A stretch of 48,438 nt of DNA from a virus. Under the pieces are notes generated by a model, which was given only the letters and a program-made list of their open reading frames with translations, had not been told where the DNA came from and did no database searches. The stretch lies in the IMG/VR virus record IMGVR_UViG_3300021961_000154, positions 1 through 48,438 of that record. One strand, 5' to 3'. Below, piece by piece: positions 1-6,737 of this stretch. Position 1 is the first letter of the stretch; every line of letters starts with the position of its first letter. The position numbers and the translations under genes are program-made.

Positions 1-1
1 C

Positions 2-1408
2 CTGCGCATGTTTACCGATCCGAAGCTGCGTCTTGACCCCTACATGTTGAAGGATGCGATAGAGGATGAGCGCGTACGCCGGGAAGGGTTGCTGTCTCAG
101 CTTGCGATTGATGAGAAGGAGTTGGCCAGCAACGACAAGTTTGCCGAAGTGCTGCGCAGCATGGGCGTTGAGCCGCCGACCAAAGTGAGCAAGACCACTG
201 GAGAGGTGGCGTTTGCGTTTGCCAAGAACGACGCCATGTTCCAAGCGCTGATGCAGCATGACGACGAGAACGTGGCGCTGCTGTGCGAAGCACGGCTGAA
301 GGTGAAGTCCACGCTGGAGCGTACCCGAGCACAGAGATTCTTAGACATCTCTACCAGAGGGGCACTTCCTGTACCGCTGAACTACTACGGTGCGCACACT
401 GGTCGGTGGGCAGCAAGCAAGGGCAGCGGGTTGAACATGCAGAACCTAAAGCGCAAGTCGTTTCTGCGCCGCTCGATCATGGCCCCCGAAGGATATACGC
501 TGGTGGTGTGCGACCTGTCTCAGATCGAGCCAAGGGTGCTGGCGTGGCTGGCTGACTACCGTGACCTGCTGCGGATTTTTGCCTCCGGTGAGGACGCGTA
601 CGCAGCGTTCGGGGCGCAGATGTTTGGCATACCGGGCATGACCAAGGAGAGTCACCCTGACCTGCGGCAGTCGGCAAAGTCGGCGCTACTGGGCGCTGGT
701 TACGGACTTGGGTGGGCATCGTTCGCAGCGCAGTTGTTGACCGGGTTTCTGGGTGCACCGCCGATTCTGTACAGCACCAAGTTTGCTAAACAGCTTGGTG
801 TAACTAAAGAGATGATGAACGACTTCATTTCGTACGAGCCGAACATGCAGAAGGCGCTTGCCATACCCCGTGTCTGTACCGATGCGGAGATCGTGGTTCA
901 TTGCGTTGCAGCAAAGCGCATCATCGACAAGTACCGCGCGGCAGCCGAGCCGGTCAAGGAGTTCTGGAGTCTGTGCGACGAGTTCATCAACCGCTCGCTG
1001 CACGGCGGCAAGTCGTTCCAGCACAAGTGTTTGACCTTTGAGAAGGAGCGTGTGGTGTTGCCAAACGGCATGTCTTTGCGCTATCCTGAACTCACAGGAA
1101 ATCCTGACGAAAAAGGTCGGGTGCAGTGGACGTACGGCAAGAAGAAGCTCTACGGTGGGAAGCTCACCGAGAACATCGTTCAAGCTGTCGCACGCTGCGT
1201 AATGACAGATGGCATGCTGCGGATACAGAACAAGTACCCATGCGTGTTGACTGTGCATGATGAAGCAGTTGTTCTTGTACCCGAAGATGAAGCGGAGCAG
1301 GCAGAGCCGTGGGTGCTGGAGCAGATGACAAGAGAGCCGAAGTACATGCCGGGAATCCCGCTAGGTGCAGAGACGGGAGTCGGCGTGCGCTACGGCGACG
1401 CTAAATAA
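2..1408 (+). CDS. DNA polymerase family A, 5'-truncated by window edge
   Basis: Template-directed replicative polymerase of the DNA polymerase I family. The reading frame is open to the window edge, so the ATG at 8 is probably internal and the exonuclease domain, if present, lies outside. Numbering from that ATG: motif A is a DLSQIEPR version with D169; motif B is RQSAKSALLGAGYG with R220, K224 and Y232; motif C is HDE at 417-419. An upstream segment GRWAASKGSGLNMQNLKR is the usual phage lead-in to the palm. All catalytic residues of the polymerase domain are visible. It heads the plus-strand replication cluster, and the next gene starts 10 nt after its stop. Confidence 0.96.
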   Translation: MRMFTDPKLRLDPYMLKDAIEDERVRREGLLSQLAIDEKELASNDKFAEVLRSMGVEPPTKVSKTTGEVAFAFAKNDAMFQALMQHDDENVALLCEARLKVKSTLERTRAQRFLDISTRGALPVPLNYYGAHTGRWAASKGSGLNMQNLKRKSFLRRSIMAPEGYTLVVCDLSQIEPRVLAWLADYRDLLRIFASGEDAYAAFGAQMFGIPGMTKESHPDLRQSAKSALLGAGYGLGWASFAAQLLTGFLGAPPILYSTKFAKQLGVTKEMMNDFISYEPNMQKALAIPRVCTDAEIVVHCVAAKRIIDKYRAAAEPVKEFWSLCDEFINRSLHGGKSFQHKCLTFEKERVVLPNGMSLRYPELTGNPDEKGRVQWTYGKKKLYGGKLTENIVQAVARCVMTDGMLRIQNKYPCVLTVHDEAVVLVPEDEAEQAEPWVLEQMTREPKYMPGIPLGAETGVGVRYGDAK

Positions 1409-1418
1409 TGGAGACACC

Positions 1419-1886
1419 ATGACAATCCGCATAGGCAAGACCAAGTACCGTGTTGATTTTGTAGAAGCCTTTTGGGACAAACCAGTTATTGCAACCATCG
1501 ACTATGACAAGCAGACCATAACGCTAGCGCATATCGGTGGCATAACTGGACGCAAGCTCTCGCAAGAAGAGCAACGCACTGCGTTCTGGCACGAAGTTGT
1601 GCATGGCATTCTGAAAGACATGGGGTCAAAGCTTGAGAGCAACGAAGCGTTTGTTGAAAACATCGCCTCGCGGCTAACCCAAATAATCAGGCAGGTACAC
1701 CCTCATGAAGGTAACTTGGTCACACAGCTCACTAAAGGACTACGAGAACTGCGCAAGGAAGTATCACGAAGTACGCGTACTAAAAAAGCACAAGCAGGAA
1801 AAGACAGAGCAAATCCTGTACGGCGAAGAGCTACACAAAGCAGCGGAACAGTACGTAAAAGGCGTGCCGCTACCAAAGCAGTTTGA
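1419..1886 (+). CDS. Putative HExxH zinc metallopeptidase-like protein with an overlapping tail
   Basis: A 155-residue protein read from the ATG at 1419. A zincin motif HEVVH is seen at 58-62, with a candidate third ligand E76 in NEAFVEN. This resembles small phage metallopeptidase-like proteins of the SprT or IrrE type; the substrate is unknown. Residues 1-95 look like a normal folded domain. Residues 96-155 are translated from DNA that also encodes the next gene in another frame. They are basic and low in complexity, as expected for an out-of-frame reading, so the ancestral stop may have been lost. Moderate certainty for the gene, low for the tail. Confidence 0.72.
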   Translation: MTIRIGKTKYRVDFVEAFWDKPVIATIDYDKQTITLAHIGGITGRKLSQEEQRTAFWHEVVHGILKDMGSKLESNEAFVENIASRLTQIIRQVHPHEGNLVTQLTKGLRELRKEVSRSTRTKKAQAGKDRANPVRRRATQSSGTVRKRRAATKAV

Positions 1887-2358
1887 GTTCATACAGGGAA
1901 TGATCGACGCGCTGCTTGCCAAGGAAGGAGAAAAAAGCGTTGAAATACAGATGGCGCTTGATATCAACTTGCAGCCTGTTGAATGGTTTTCCAAAGCAGC
2001 ATGGGTGCGCGGTATTGCTGACCTGCTTATTTTGGACGGTGAGATTGCGTGGGTGGTGGACTACAAGACGGGCAGCAACAAGTACCCGGATCGCAACCAG
2101 CTTGATCTGATGTCGCTGCTTGTGTTCGCACACTACCCCGAGGTCCAGCAGGTCAATTCAGCGCTGTTGTTTGTTGTGAAGAACAGCATGATCAAACACA
2201 AGGTCAAGCGGGAAGATGTAGACAAGCTGTGGTGGGAGTACCGTGAGCGTGTGTCACGCATCGAAGCATCGCACGCAAATGAAGTATGGAATCCCAAGCA
2301 GTCTGGTTTGTGCCCGTGGTGTCCTGTTAAGACATGCGAGTTTCATCCTAACCATTGA
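1705..2358 (+). CDS. PD-(D/E)XK nuclease, Cas4/RecB-like, probable Fe-S cluster
   Basis: Single-strand or end-processing nuclease of the PD-(D/E)XK superfamily. The core is visible as GIADLL with D106, then VVDYKTG with D119 and K121, followed by an NQLDLMSLL helix that fits the QxxxY-type region. C16 near the N-terminus pairs with C203, C206 and C211 near the C-terminus. This is the one-plus-three cysteine pattern that binds a 4Fe-4S cluster in Cas4 and AddB nucleases. The N-terminus WSHSSLKDYENCARKYH is typical of the family and fixes the start at 1705 despite the 182-nt overlap with the previous gene. Likely role: recombination, DNA-end processing or host DNA breakdown beside the helicase. 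Confidence 0.85.
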   Translation: MKVTWSHSSLKDYENCARKYHEVRVLKKHKQEKTEQILYGEELHKAAEQYVKGVPLPKQFEFIQGMIDALLAKEGEKSVEIQMALDINLQPVEWFSKAAWVRGIADLLILDGEIAWVVDYKTGSNKYPDRNQLDLMSLLVFAHYPEVQQVNSALLFVVKNSMIKHKVKREDVDKLWWEYRERVSRIEASHANEVWNPKQSGLCPWCPVKTCEFHPNH

Positions 2359-2367
2359 GGATAGCGC

Positions 2368-2646
2368 ATGCCACTTTGCCGCGCAGGGATTTTCAACTAC
2401 AACGTCAAGAAAGGACAAGTGTGTTACGGATGTGGTCAAGAAATACTGCGTAATCAACCGCACATATATTACGCAGGCTGTAGAACTGATGGAAAAGAAG
2501 GTCACATTTTTCTGCACGTGGAGTGCGCCGCTACACTGGCGATGCGCTTGATACACGATGTGATATCAGAAGAAAGTGAAACAAGTGTGGAGAACACACT
2601 GCGCAACGTACGAAATGTTTTTCAACTACAACGTCAAGAGGAGTAA
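2368..2646 (+). CDS. Small putative zinc-binding protein
   Basis: A 92-residue protein of unknown function. Cysteines C19 and C22 (CYGC) and H50 with C53 (HVEC) suggest a treble-clef or zinc-ribbon-like site; C38 is a further candidate. The C-terminal third is helical and acidic then basic, without a recognised domain. It sits 9 nt after the nuclease stop and 5 nt before the HNH gene, so it is part of the same operon. Both ends of the gene carry copies of a 21-bp direct repeat, read in different frames. Zinc binding is inferred from residue spacing only. Confidence 0.7.
   Translation: MPLCRAGIFNYNVKKGQVCYGCGQEILRNQPHIYYAGCRTDGKEGHIFLHVECAATLAMRLIHDVISEESETSVENTLRNVRNVFQLQRQEE
2390..2639. repeat. 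21-bp exact direct repeat flanking most of a small gene
   Basis: Copies lie at 2390-2410 and 2619-2639. They are identical over 21 bases and diverge on both sides. The first copy encodes the FNYNVK stretch of the zinc-binding protein; the second is read in another frame near its C-terminus (FQLQRQ). Because frames differ, shared protein function cannot explain the identity. The second copy ends within the ribosome binding site of the HNH gene. It could be a trace of recombination or of a small mobile insertion. Confidence 0.85.
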
Positions 2647-2651
2647 GCATC

Positions 2652-2900
2652 ATGCCCTATGTGAACAAACCCCGTCCGTACAAGAAAGAATACAAACAAG
2701 CGCTTGACCTTGGCATATCCGGTCCTGACTCTTTGCAAGGCGAGCGACAAAAAGCGCGGCGCTTGTACGACAAGAAAGGCGTAGACCGTAAAGGCAAAGA
2801 CATCGACCATGTGAAACCGCTGCGTGCTGGTGGCAAATCAAAACCCGGCAACCTTCGCTTACGGAGCAAAAAAGCAAATGAAAGCGACAACGGAAAATGA
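2652..2900 (+). CDS. Small HNH endonuclease-like protein
   Basis: An 82-residue basic protein with the core of an HNH nuclease: D52-H53 in DIDHVKPLRAGG, N67 in GNLRL and N76 in KKANESD. This is the DHxxPLxxGG...N...N layout of short phage HNH proteins. The last position is Asn rather than His, as in many active members. A strong ribosome binding site, GAGGAG at 2637-2642, precedes the ATG. It may nick DNA in replication or act as a stand-alone homing-type nuclease. Position inside the replication operon fits either role. Confidence 0.78.
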   Translation: MPYVNKPRPYKKEYKQALDLGISGPDSLQGERQKARRLYDKKGVDRKGKDIDHVKPLRAGGKSKPGNLRLRSKKANESDNGK

Positions 2901-3219
2901 GCGCATCACCCTTGGTGAGGGCATCACACTTGAGGAAGGCATAACACTTGAGGCACTAGGAGACTTAAACGCACTGTTATCAGAATCAAAGATGTTGTCT
3001 GTAGACAAAACGGACTTCACAAAATGGGATAACGATGCTTTATTTGCGCTATGGACGGCAAAATTTGGAAACATTCAACACACAAGCCTTCAAAAGAATG
3101 AGGAAACGTCCTACTTTGACGCTGTTGGCGCAGAACTATTTAAAAGAAAACTGCTGACACGTATCGTTGATTCAAACTTTTGCACACTAGTACCGAGAGG
3201 AAGTAATGCAGATCGTTGA
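2878..3219 (+). CDS. Hypothetical small protein with ITL repeats
   Basis: A 113-residue protein with no recognised family. The ATG at 2878 was chosen because an upstream GGAG at 2863 can serve it and because a longer reading would run deep into the HNH gene. It overlaps the HNH gene by 23 nt and the helicase gene by 14 nt. Residues about 10-27 form an imperfect triple repeat (ITLGEG, ITLEEG, ITLEAL) encoded by 18-bp units. The centre holds FTKWDNDALFALWTAKFG, a possible helical segment. Function unknown. Confidence 0.62.
   Translation: MKATTENERITLGEGITLEEGITLEALGDLNALLSESKMLSVDKTDFTKWDNDALFALWTAKFGNIQHTSLQKNEETSYFDAVGAELFKRKLLTRIVDSNFCTLVPRGSNADR
2905..2958 (+). repeat. Three imperfect 18-bp tandem units inside a gene
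   Basis: Units at 2905-2922, 2923-2940 and 2941-2958 encode ITLGEG, ITLEEG and ITLEAL. Units 1 and 2 differ at few bases and unit 3 is more diverged at its end. In-frame expansion by slippage or unequal recombination is the simple explanation. Confidence 0.8.
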
Positions 3220-4783
3220 CAACAAAGCGTTGGTGTTTCGTACAAAGCATCCGTACCGATACGCCATCATCCCGCGCAGCAAAAACTTGGGTGAAGTGAA
3301 AGAGGGCATCCATGAAGTCGCTGTGCACTGGGGTCTGGATGAAGTGCGCGTCCTGAAGAACTTGGGTGTGCGCAACGTACCGTCTCCCATACTGCGCGAC
3401 TACAAGTGGCCGGGTAGATACAAACCGTTTGACCATCAGCGCGAGACATCAGCGTTCCTTACGCTGAACAAGAAAGCGTTTGTGTTTAGCGAACCGGGCA
3501 CTGGCAAGACGCTGGCTGCACTGTGGGCTGCTGACTACCTGATGAAGATCAAAGTAGTACGGCGCTGTCTCATCCTATGCCCGCTGTCGATCATGCAGTC
3601 GGCGTGGCTTGGTGACATCGCAAAGAGTGTGCTGCATCGCACGGCTGCTATCGCATACCACAGCAACGCAGCGCGGCGCATCGAGGTAGTACAGGGCGAC
3701 TACGAGTTCATCATCGCCAACTATGACGGTCTGCCCATCCTTGCGGATGCCATCAAGAAAGACGGACGGTTCGACTTGATCATCGGTGACGAAGCCAACG
3801 CGTGGAAGAACGTATCCACGCAACGGTGGAAGACGCTCAACAGCTTGATCAAACCGGACACCTACTTGTGGCTGATGACCGGTACACCTGCTGCACAGTC
3901 ACCGGAAGATGCGTACGGTATCGCCAAGCTAGTCAACCCATCGGCTGTGCCACGGTTCTTTACCGGCTGGAAAGACAAGGTGATGCGGCAGATCACCAAG
4001 TTCAAATGGGTTCCCAAGGACAACGCGTATGACCTTGTGCATGAGGCGCTGCAGCCAGCGATACGCTTTACCAAGGCACAGTGCTTGGACTTGCCACCAG
4101 TTATGACTGTTACACGCGAAGTAGAACTTACCGGTCAGCAAATTAAGTACTACCGGATGCTCAAGGATCAGATGCTTGTGCAAGCTGCTGGTGAAACGAT
4201 CACGGCTGTCAACGCTGCTGCTAGCGTCAACAAGCTGTTGCAAATTTCAGCGGGGGCTGCATACACAGACAACTCGGAGGTAGTGGAGTTTGATTGTGCG
4301 CCGCGCTTGCGCGTGCTGATGGAGGCGCTGAATGAGACAACTCGCAAGGTTTTGATCTTCGCCCCCTACCGGCACAGCATAGACACCATAGCAACTTTCC
4401 TTGAGAAAGAAGGAATTAACTGCGCCAAGATACACGGCGATGTATCAGCCAACAACAGGTCACTGATTTTCAACAGGTTTCAAACGGAAGAGTCACCGCG
4501 TGTCTTGGTGATACAGCCTCAGTCGGCTTCGCATGGGGTGACGCTCACTGCTGCGGACACGGTTGTGTTTTGGGGTCCGGTGATGTCGGTTGAAACGTAT
4601 CTACAGTGTATCGCCCGTGCCGACCGCGTAGGACAGGACAGCACCAAGGTTACGGTCATCCACATACAGGGCAGCGACATTGAGAGACGTATGTTCAAAC
4701 AACTGGAGTCCAAGGTGGACAACCATTCTATTCTGATCAAACTTTATGAGGAGGAGCTTGCAGGGACCACAATTACGGTGTAA
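3206..4783 (+). CDS. SNF2-like superfamily 2 DNA helicase/translocase
   Basis: ATP-driven DNA translocase of superfamily 2, probably remodelling replication or recombination intermediates. Two RecA-like domains are seen. Walker A SEPGTGKT is at 95-102, motif II is DEAN at 195-198, motif III is TGTPA near 231, and motif VI is ARADRVGQ with R471, R474 and Q477. An RVGQ ending of motif VI and the segment SHGVTLTAADTVVFW are characteristic of the SNF2 branch. The 525-residue length suits a phage member without accessory chromatin domains. A clear ribosome binding site, GAGGAAG, precedes the ATG, which overlaps the previous gene's end. It lies close to the PD-(D/E)XK nuclease, a pairing seen in recombination systems. 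Confidence 0.93.
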   Translation: MQIVDNKALVFRTKHPYRYAIIPRSKNLGEVKEGIHEVAVHWGLDEVRVLKNLGVRNVPSPILRDYKWPGRYKPFDHQRETSAFLTLNKKAFVFSEPGTGKTLAALWAADYLMKIKVVRRCLILCPLSIMQSAWLGDIAKSVLHRTAAIAYHSNAARRIEVVQGDYEFIIANYDGLPILADAIKKDGRFDLIIGDEANAWKNVSTQRWKTLNSLIKPDTYLWLMTGTPAAQSPEDAYGIAKLVNPSAVPRFFTGWKDKVMRQITKFKWVPKDNAYDLVHEALQPAIRFTKAQCLDLPPVMTVTREVELTGQQIKYYRMLKDQMLVQAAGETITAVNAAASVNKLLQISAGAAYTDNSEVVEFDCAPRLRVLMEALNETTRKVLIFAPYRHSIDTIATFLEKEGINCAKIHGDVSANNRSLIFNRFQTEESPRVLVIQPQSASHGVTLTAADTVVFWGPVMSVETYLQCIARADRVGQDSTKVTVIHIQGSDIERRMFKQLESKVDNHSILIKLYEEELAGTTITV

Positions 4784-4841
4784 AGTGTTTGACTACAGGG
4801 GAACAACACCCTGACACAACAACCACAACGAAAGGAAATAT

Positions 4842-5258
4842 ATGGCTGAAGAAACGTATGCGCAGCCGCTACCAATGGACAAGCTTGCCAAGGTGTATCG
4901 CAAGATTCGGGATCACATTCAAACGATCACCAAGGAACACGAGACTGAAGTAGCAGCGTTGAAAGCGCAACAAGATGAGATCGCTAACGCTATGCGTGAG
5001 CAGATGAAGGCACTGGGCGTAAAGTCGGTGCGCACTGAACACGGTACGGTAACGATGTCGATGAAGACCCGCTACATGTCCCAAGACTGGGATGCGTTCA
5101 AGACCTTTATGGTGGAGAACAATGCTTTGGATTTAGTCGAGCGCCGCATCTCGCAGCTCAACATGGCTAAATTTTTGGAAGAGAATCCGGACAACATCCC
5201 GCCGGGATTGAGTTCTGAGTCTGAGTACGCTATCACTGTTAAAAAACCAACGAACTAA
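4842..5258 (+). CDS. Conserved-looking replication-region protein, N-terminal coiled coil
   Basis: A 138-residue protein without a confident function. Residues about 10-60 are strongly helical and charged, consistent with a coiled coil. The second half contains GTVTMSMKTRYMSQDWDAF and a C-terminal stretch ending EYAITVKKPTN. The helical-then-beta arrangement faintly recalls host-nuclease-inhibitor (Gam-like) proteins, but the similarity is too weak to name it. AAAGGAAA upstream is a good ribosome binding site. It lies 9 nt before the candidate single-strand-binding gene, so the two are likely co-expressed. Confidence 0.72.
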   Translation: MAEETYAQPLPMDKLAKVYRKIRDHIQTITKEHETEVAALKAQQDEIANAMREQMKALGVKSVRTEHGTVTMSMKTRYMSQDWDAFKTFMVENNALDLVERRISQLNMAKFLEENPDNIPPGLSSESEYAITVKKPTN

Positions 5259-5267
5259 GAGGACCTC

Positions 5268-6263
5268 ATGGCCACAAGCGTAGTGCAATTCAACCCCAAT
5301 CAAGTACCCGCATTTGCAAAGAACCGCAAGGGTAACTCGTCGCTGCTTAACTCTCTGGCTGGTAGCGGTGGCAGCGCTGGTTTCAAGAACCGCATCTCGA
5401 TCAAGGGCGGTGTGTTTCGTCTGGTGTCAGGCGGCAAAGAGATCGCGTCCATCGAAGAGCGTTACCTTGATGTAGTGGTAGTCAACGCTGCACAACACAT
5501 CTCCCGTACGTTCTATGCAGAAAAGTTTGACGAAGAGAACGTGGCAGGTCCGGTGTGCTGGTCGTCTGATGGCAACACCCCCGATGCGGACGTAAAGGAG
5601 CGCCAGTCCAACGCTTGCGCCAACTGCGAGAAGAACGCAAAAGGCTCGGGTGACAATGATTCTCGTGCATGCCGGTTTCAACAACGCATCGCCGTGGTGC
5701 TTGCCAATGATTTGGAAGGCAACGTGTTGCAGTTGACCGTGCCGGGTAAATCGCTGTTTGGCAAGGAAGACAACGGCAACCATCCGATGCAGTCGTACGC
5801 ACGGTGGTTGAAGGCACAGAACGTCGATCCGGACACCATCATCACTCGCGTCAAGTTCGATACCAAAGAGTCGCACCCCAAGCTGTTCTTCAAGGCGATG
5901 CGCTACCTTTCTGACGATGAGTTTGAGATTGTCGAAGACAAGGCTTCATCGGACGATGCCAAGCAAGCCGTGCTGTTGAACCCGGCGCAGGTCGATGGCG
6001 TAGCACCAGCGCCAAAGTTTGAAGACCCGGAGTTTGCTGAGCCGCCCAAGTCCAAGGCAAAGGCTGCACCGAAAGTTGAAGTAGAAGAGGAAGATGAACC
6101 ACCCGCCCCGGCAGCTAAGCGCGGTCGTCCCAAGAAGACGGAGGCTGCACCCGCTGAGGATGATGAGGCGGAGCCGACAGTACGTAAAGCACCGGAAGCA
6201 CCGACTATCCCAGCACGCCCTCCGTTAGCAGCTACCATCGCTTCGTGGGATACCGACGACTAA
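5268..6263 (+). CDS. Candidate single-strand DNA-binding protein with Zn site and acidic tail
   Basis: A 331-residue protein. Residues about 1-215 form the folded part. Four cysteines, C98, C117, C120 and C135, could bind zinc, as in T4 gp32-type proteins. After residue 235 the chain becomes a disordered Pro/Ala/Glu/Lys linker holding KRGRPKK, an AT-hook-like element, and it ends in the acidic ASWDTDD. A short acidic tail is the usual partner-docking device of phage and bacterial single-strand-binding proteins. Position between helicase and primase supports this. Function is inferred from architecture and context, not from a firm family match. Confidence 0.62.
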   Translation: MATSVVQFNPNQVPAFAKNRKGNSSLLNSLAGSGGSAGFKNRISIKGGVFRLVSGGKEIASIEERYLDVVVVNAAQHISRTFYAEKFDEENVAGPVCWSSDGNTPDADVKERQSNACANCEKNAKGSGDNDSRACRFQQRIAVVLANDLEGNVLQLTVPGKSLFGKEDNGNHPMQSYARWLKAQNVDPDTIITRVKFDTKESHPKLFFKAMRYLSDDEFEIVEDKASSDDAKQAVLLNPAQVDGVAPAPKFEDPEFAEPPKSKAKAAPKVEVEEEDEPPAPAAKRGRPKKTEAAPAEDDEAEPTVRKAPEAPTIPARPPLAATIASWDTDD

Positions 6264-6272
6264 TAAAGGGAA

Positions 6273-6289
6273 GGGGGGCTTAGCCCCCC
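6273..6289 (+). terminator. GC hairpin after the candidate SSB gene, possible terminator
   Basis: Seven G/C pairs, GGGGGGC against GCCCCCC, close a three-base TTA loop 10 nt after the stop at 6263. No uridine tract follows, so it is not a classical intrinsic terminator. It could attenuate transcription or protect the 3' end of the upstream message. The next gene starts 9 nt downstream. Confidence 0.5.
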
Positions 6290-6298
6290 GACACACCT

Positions 6299-6577
6299 AT
6301 GCCTTTTTCTACCGCGATCAAGAAACAAATTTCCAAAGCTCCGGACGGTCCGGGCAAGCTGATGGGCACACACGCCATCCGGCTTGATTTTTCTGTACTA
6401 CGAATTGCCAAAGCTACTGGCGCTACACGGCAGACCGTATACAACTGGTTGGCAGGTGGCCCAATAGCACCGTACTACAAAGAGCGCTTCACCCAACTGA
6501 CCAACATACTCAGCGCGGCTAAAACAGCCGAACACGCTTGGAGAGACGCATGCTCACGCTTCAACCTCAGAACCTAA
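6299..6577 (+). CDS. Helix-turn-helix DNA-binding protein
   Basis: A 92-residue basic protein. Residues 34-53 read LRIAKATGATRQTVYNWLAG, a clear helix-turn-helix of the MerR/Cro/XRE-like kind with GATRQTVYNW as turn and recognition helix. The rest is short helices. It follows the GC hairpin and is the only evident regulator in the window, so it may control the replication operon. There is no sign of a divergent partner repressor gene. Its stop overlaps the next small gene by 28 nt. Confidence 0.75.
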   Translation: MPFSTAIKKQISKAPDGPGKLMGTHAIRLDFSVLRIAKATGATRQTVYNWLAGGPIAPYYKERFTQLTNILSAAKTAEHAWRDACSRFNLRT

Positions 6578-6717
6578 CGGACGAAGAATTACTGCGCTAC
6601 GCAGAGCTGCATGTACACGATAGCGAAGGACTGCCACATGATTGGCAGCGTGAACTTGTACGCCGCTTTGCTGCATTACAAGACTTTGTATTAGATGAAC
6701 TGACAAACAACGCATAA
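6550..6717 (+). CDS. 55-residue hypothetical acidic protein
   Basis: A short frame starting with ATG at 6550, inside the end of the helix-turn-helix gene, and ending at TAA 6715-6717. The product begins MLTLQPQNLTDEELLRYAEL and is mostly acidic helix with an HDW segment and the ending LDELTNNA. It fills what would otherwise be a 160-nt gap, with the primase gene starting 20 nt later. Its composition looks coding. No function is recognised. Confidence 0.6.
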   Translation: MLTLQPQNLTDEELLRYAELHVHDSEGLPHDWQRELVRRFAALQDFVLDELTNNA

Positions 6718-6737
6718 GACACCCTTGAAGGGGCAAC

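Noticed and set aside
686-1258. A 190-codon frame antisense to the polymerase
   Set aside because: The polymerase motifs B and C fix the coding strand; this is a shadow.
4796-4813. A five-pair hairpin (CAGGG/CCCTG) after the helicase gene
   Set aside because: The stem is short with an eight-base loop and no T tract; too weak to call a terminator.
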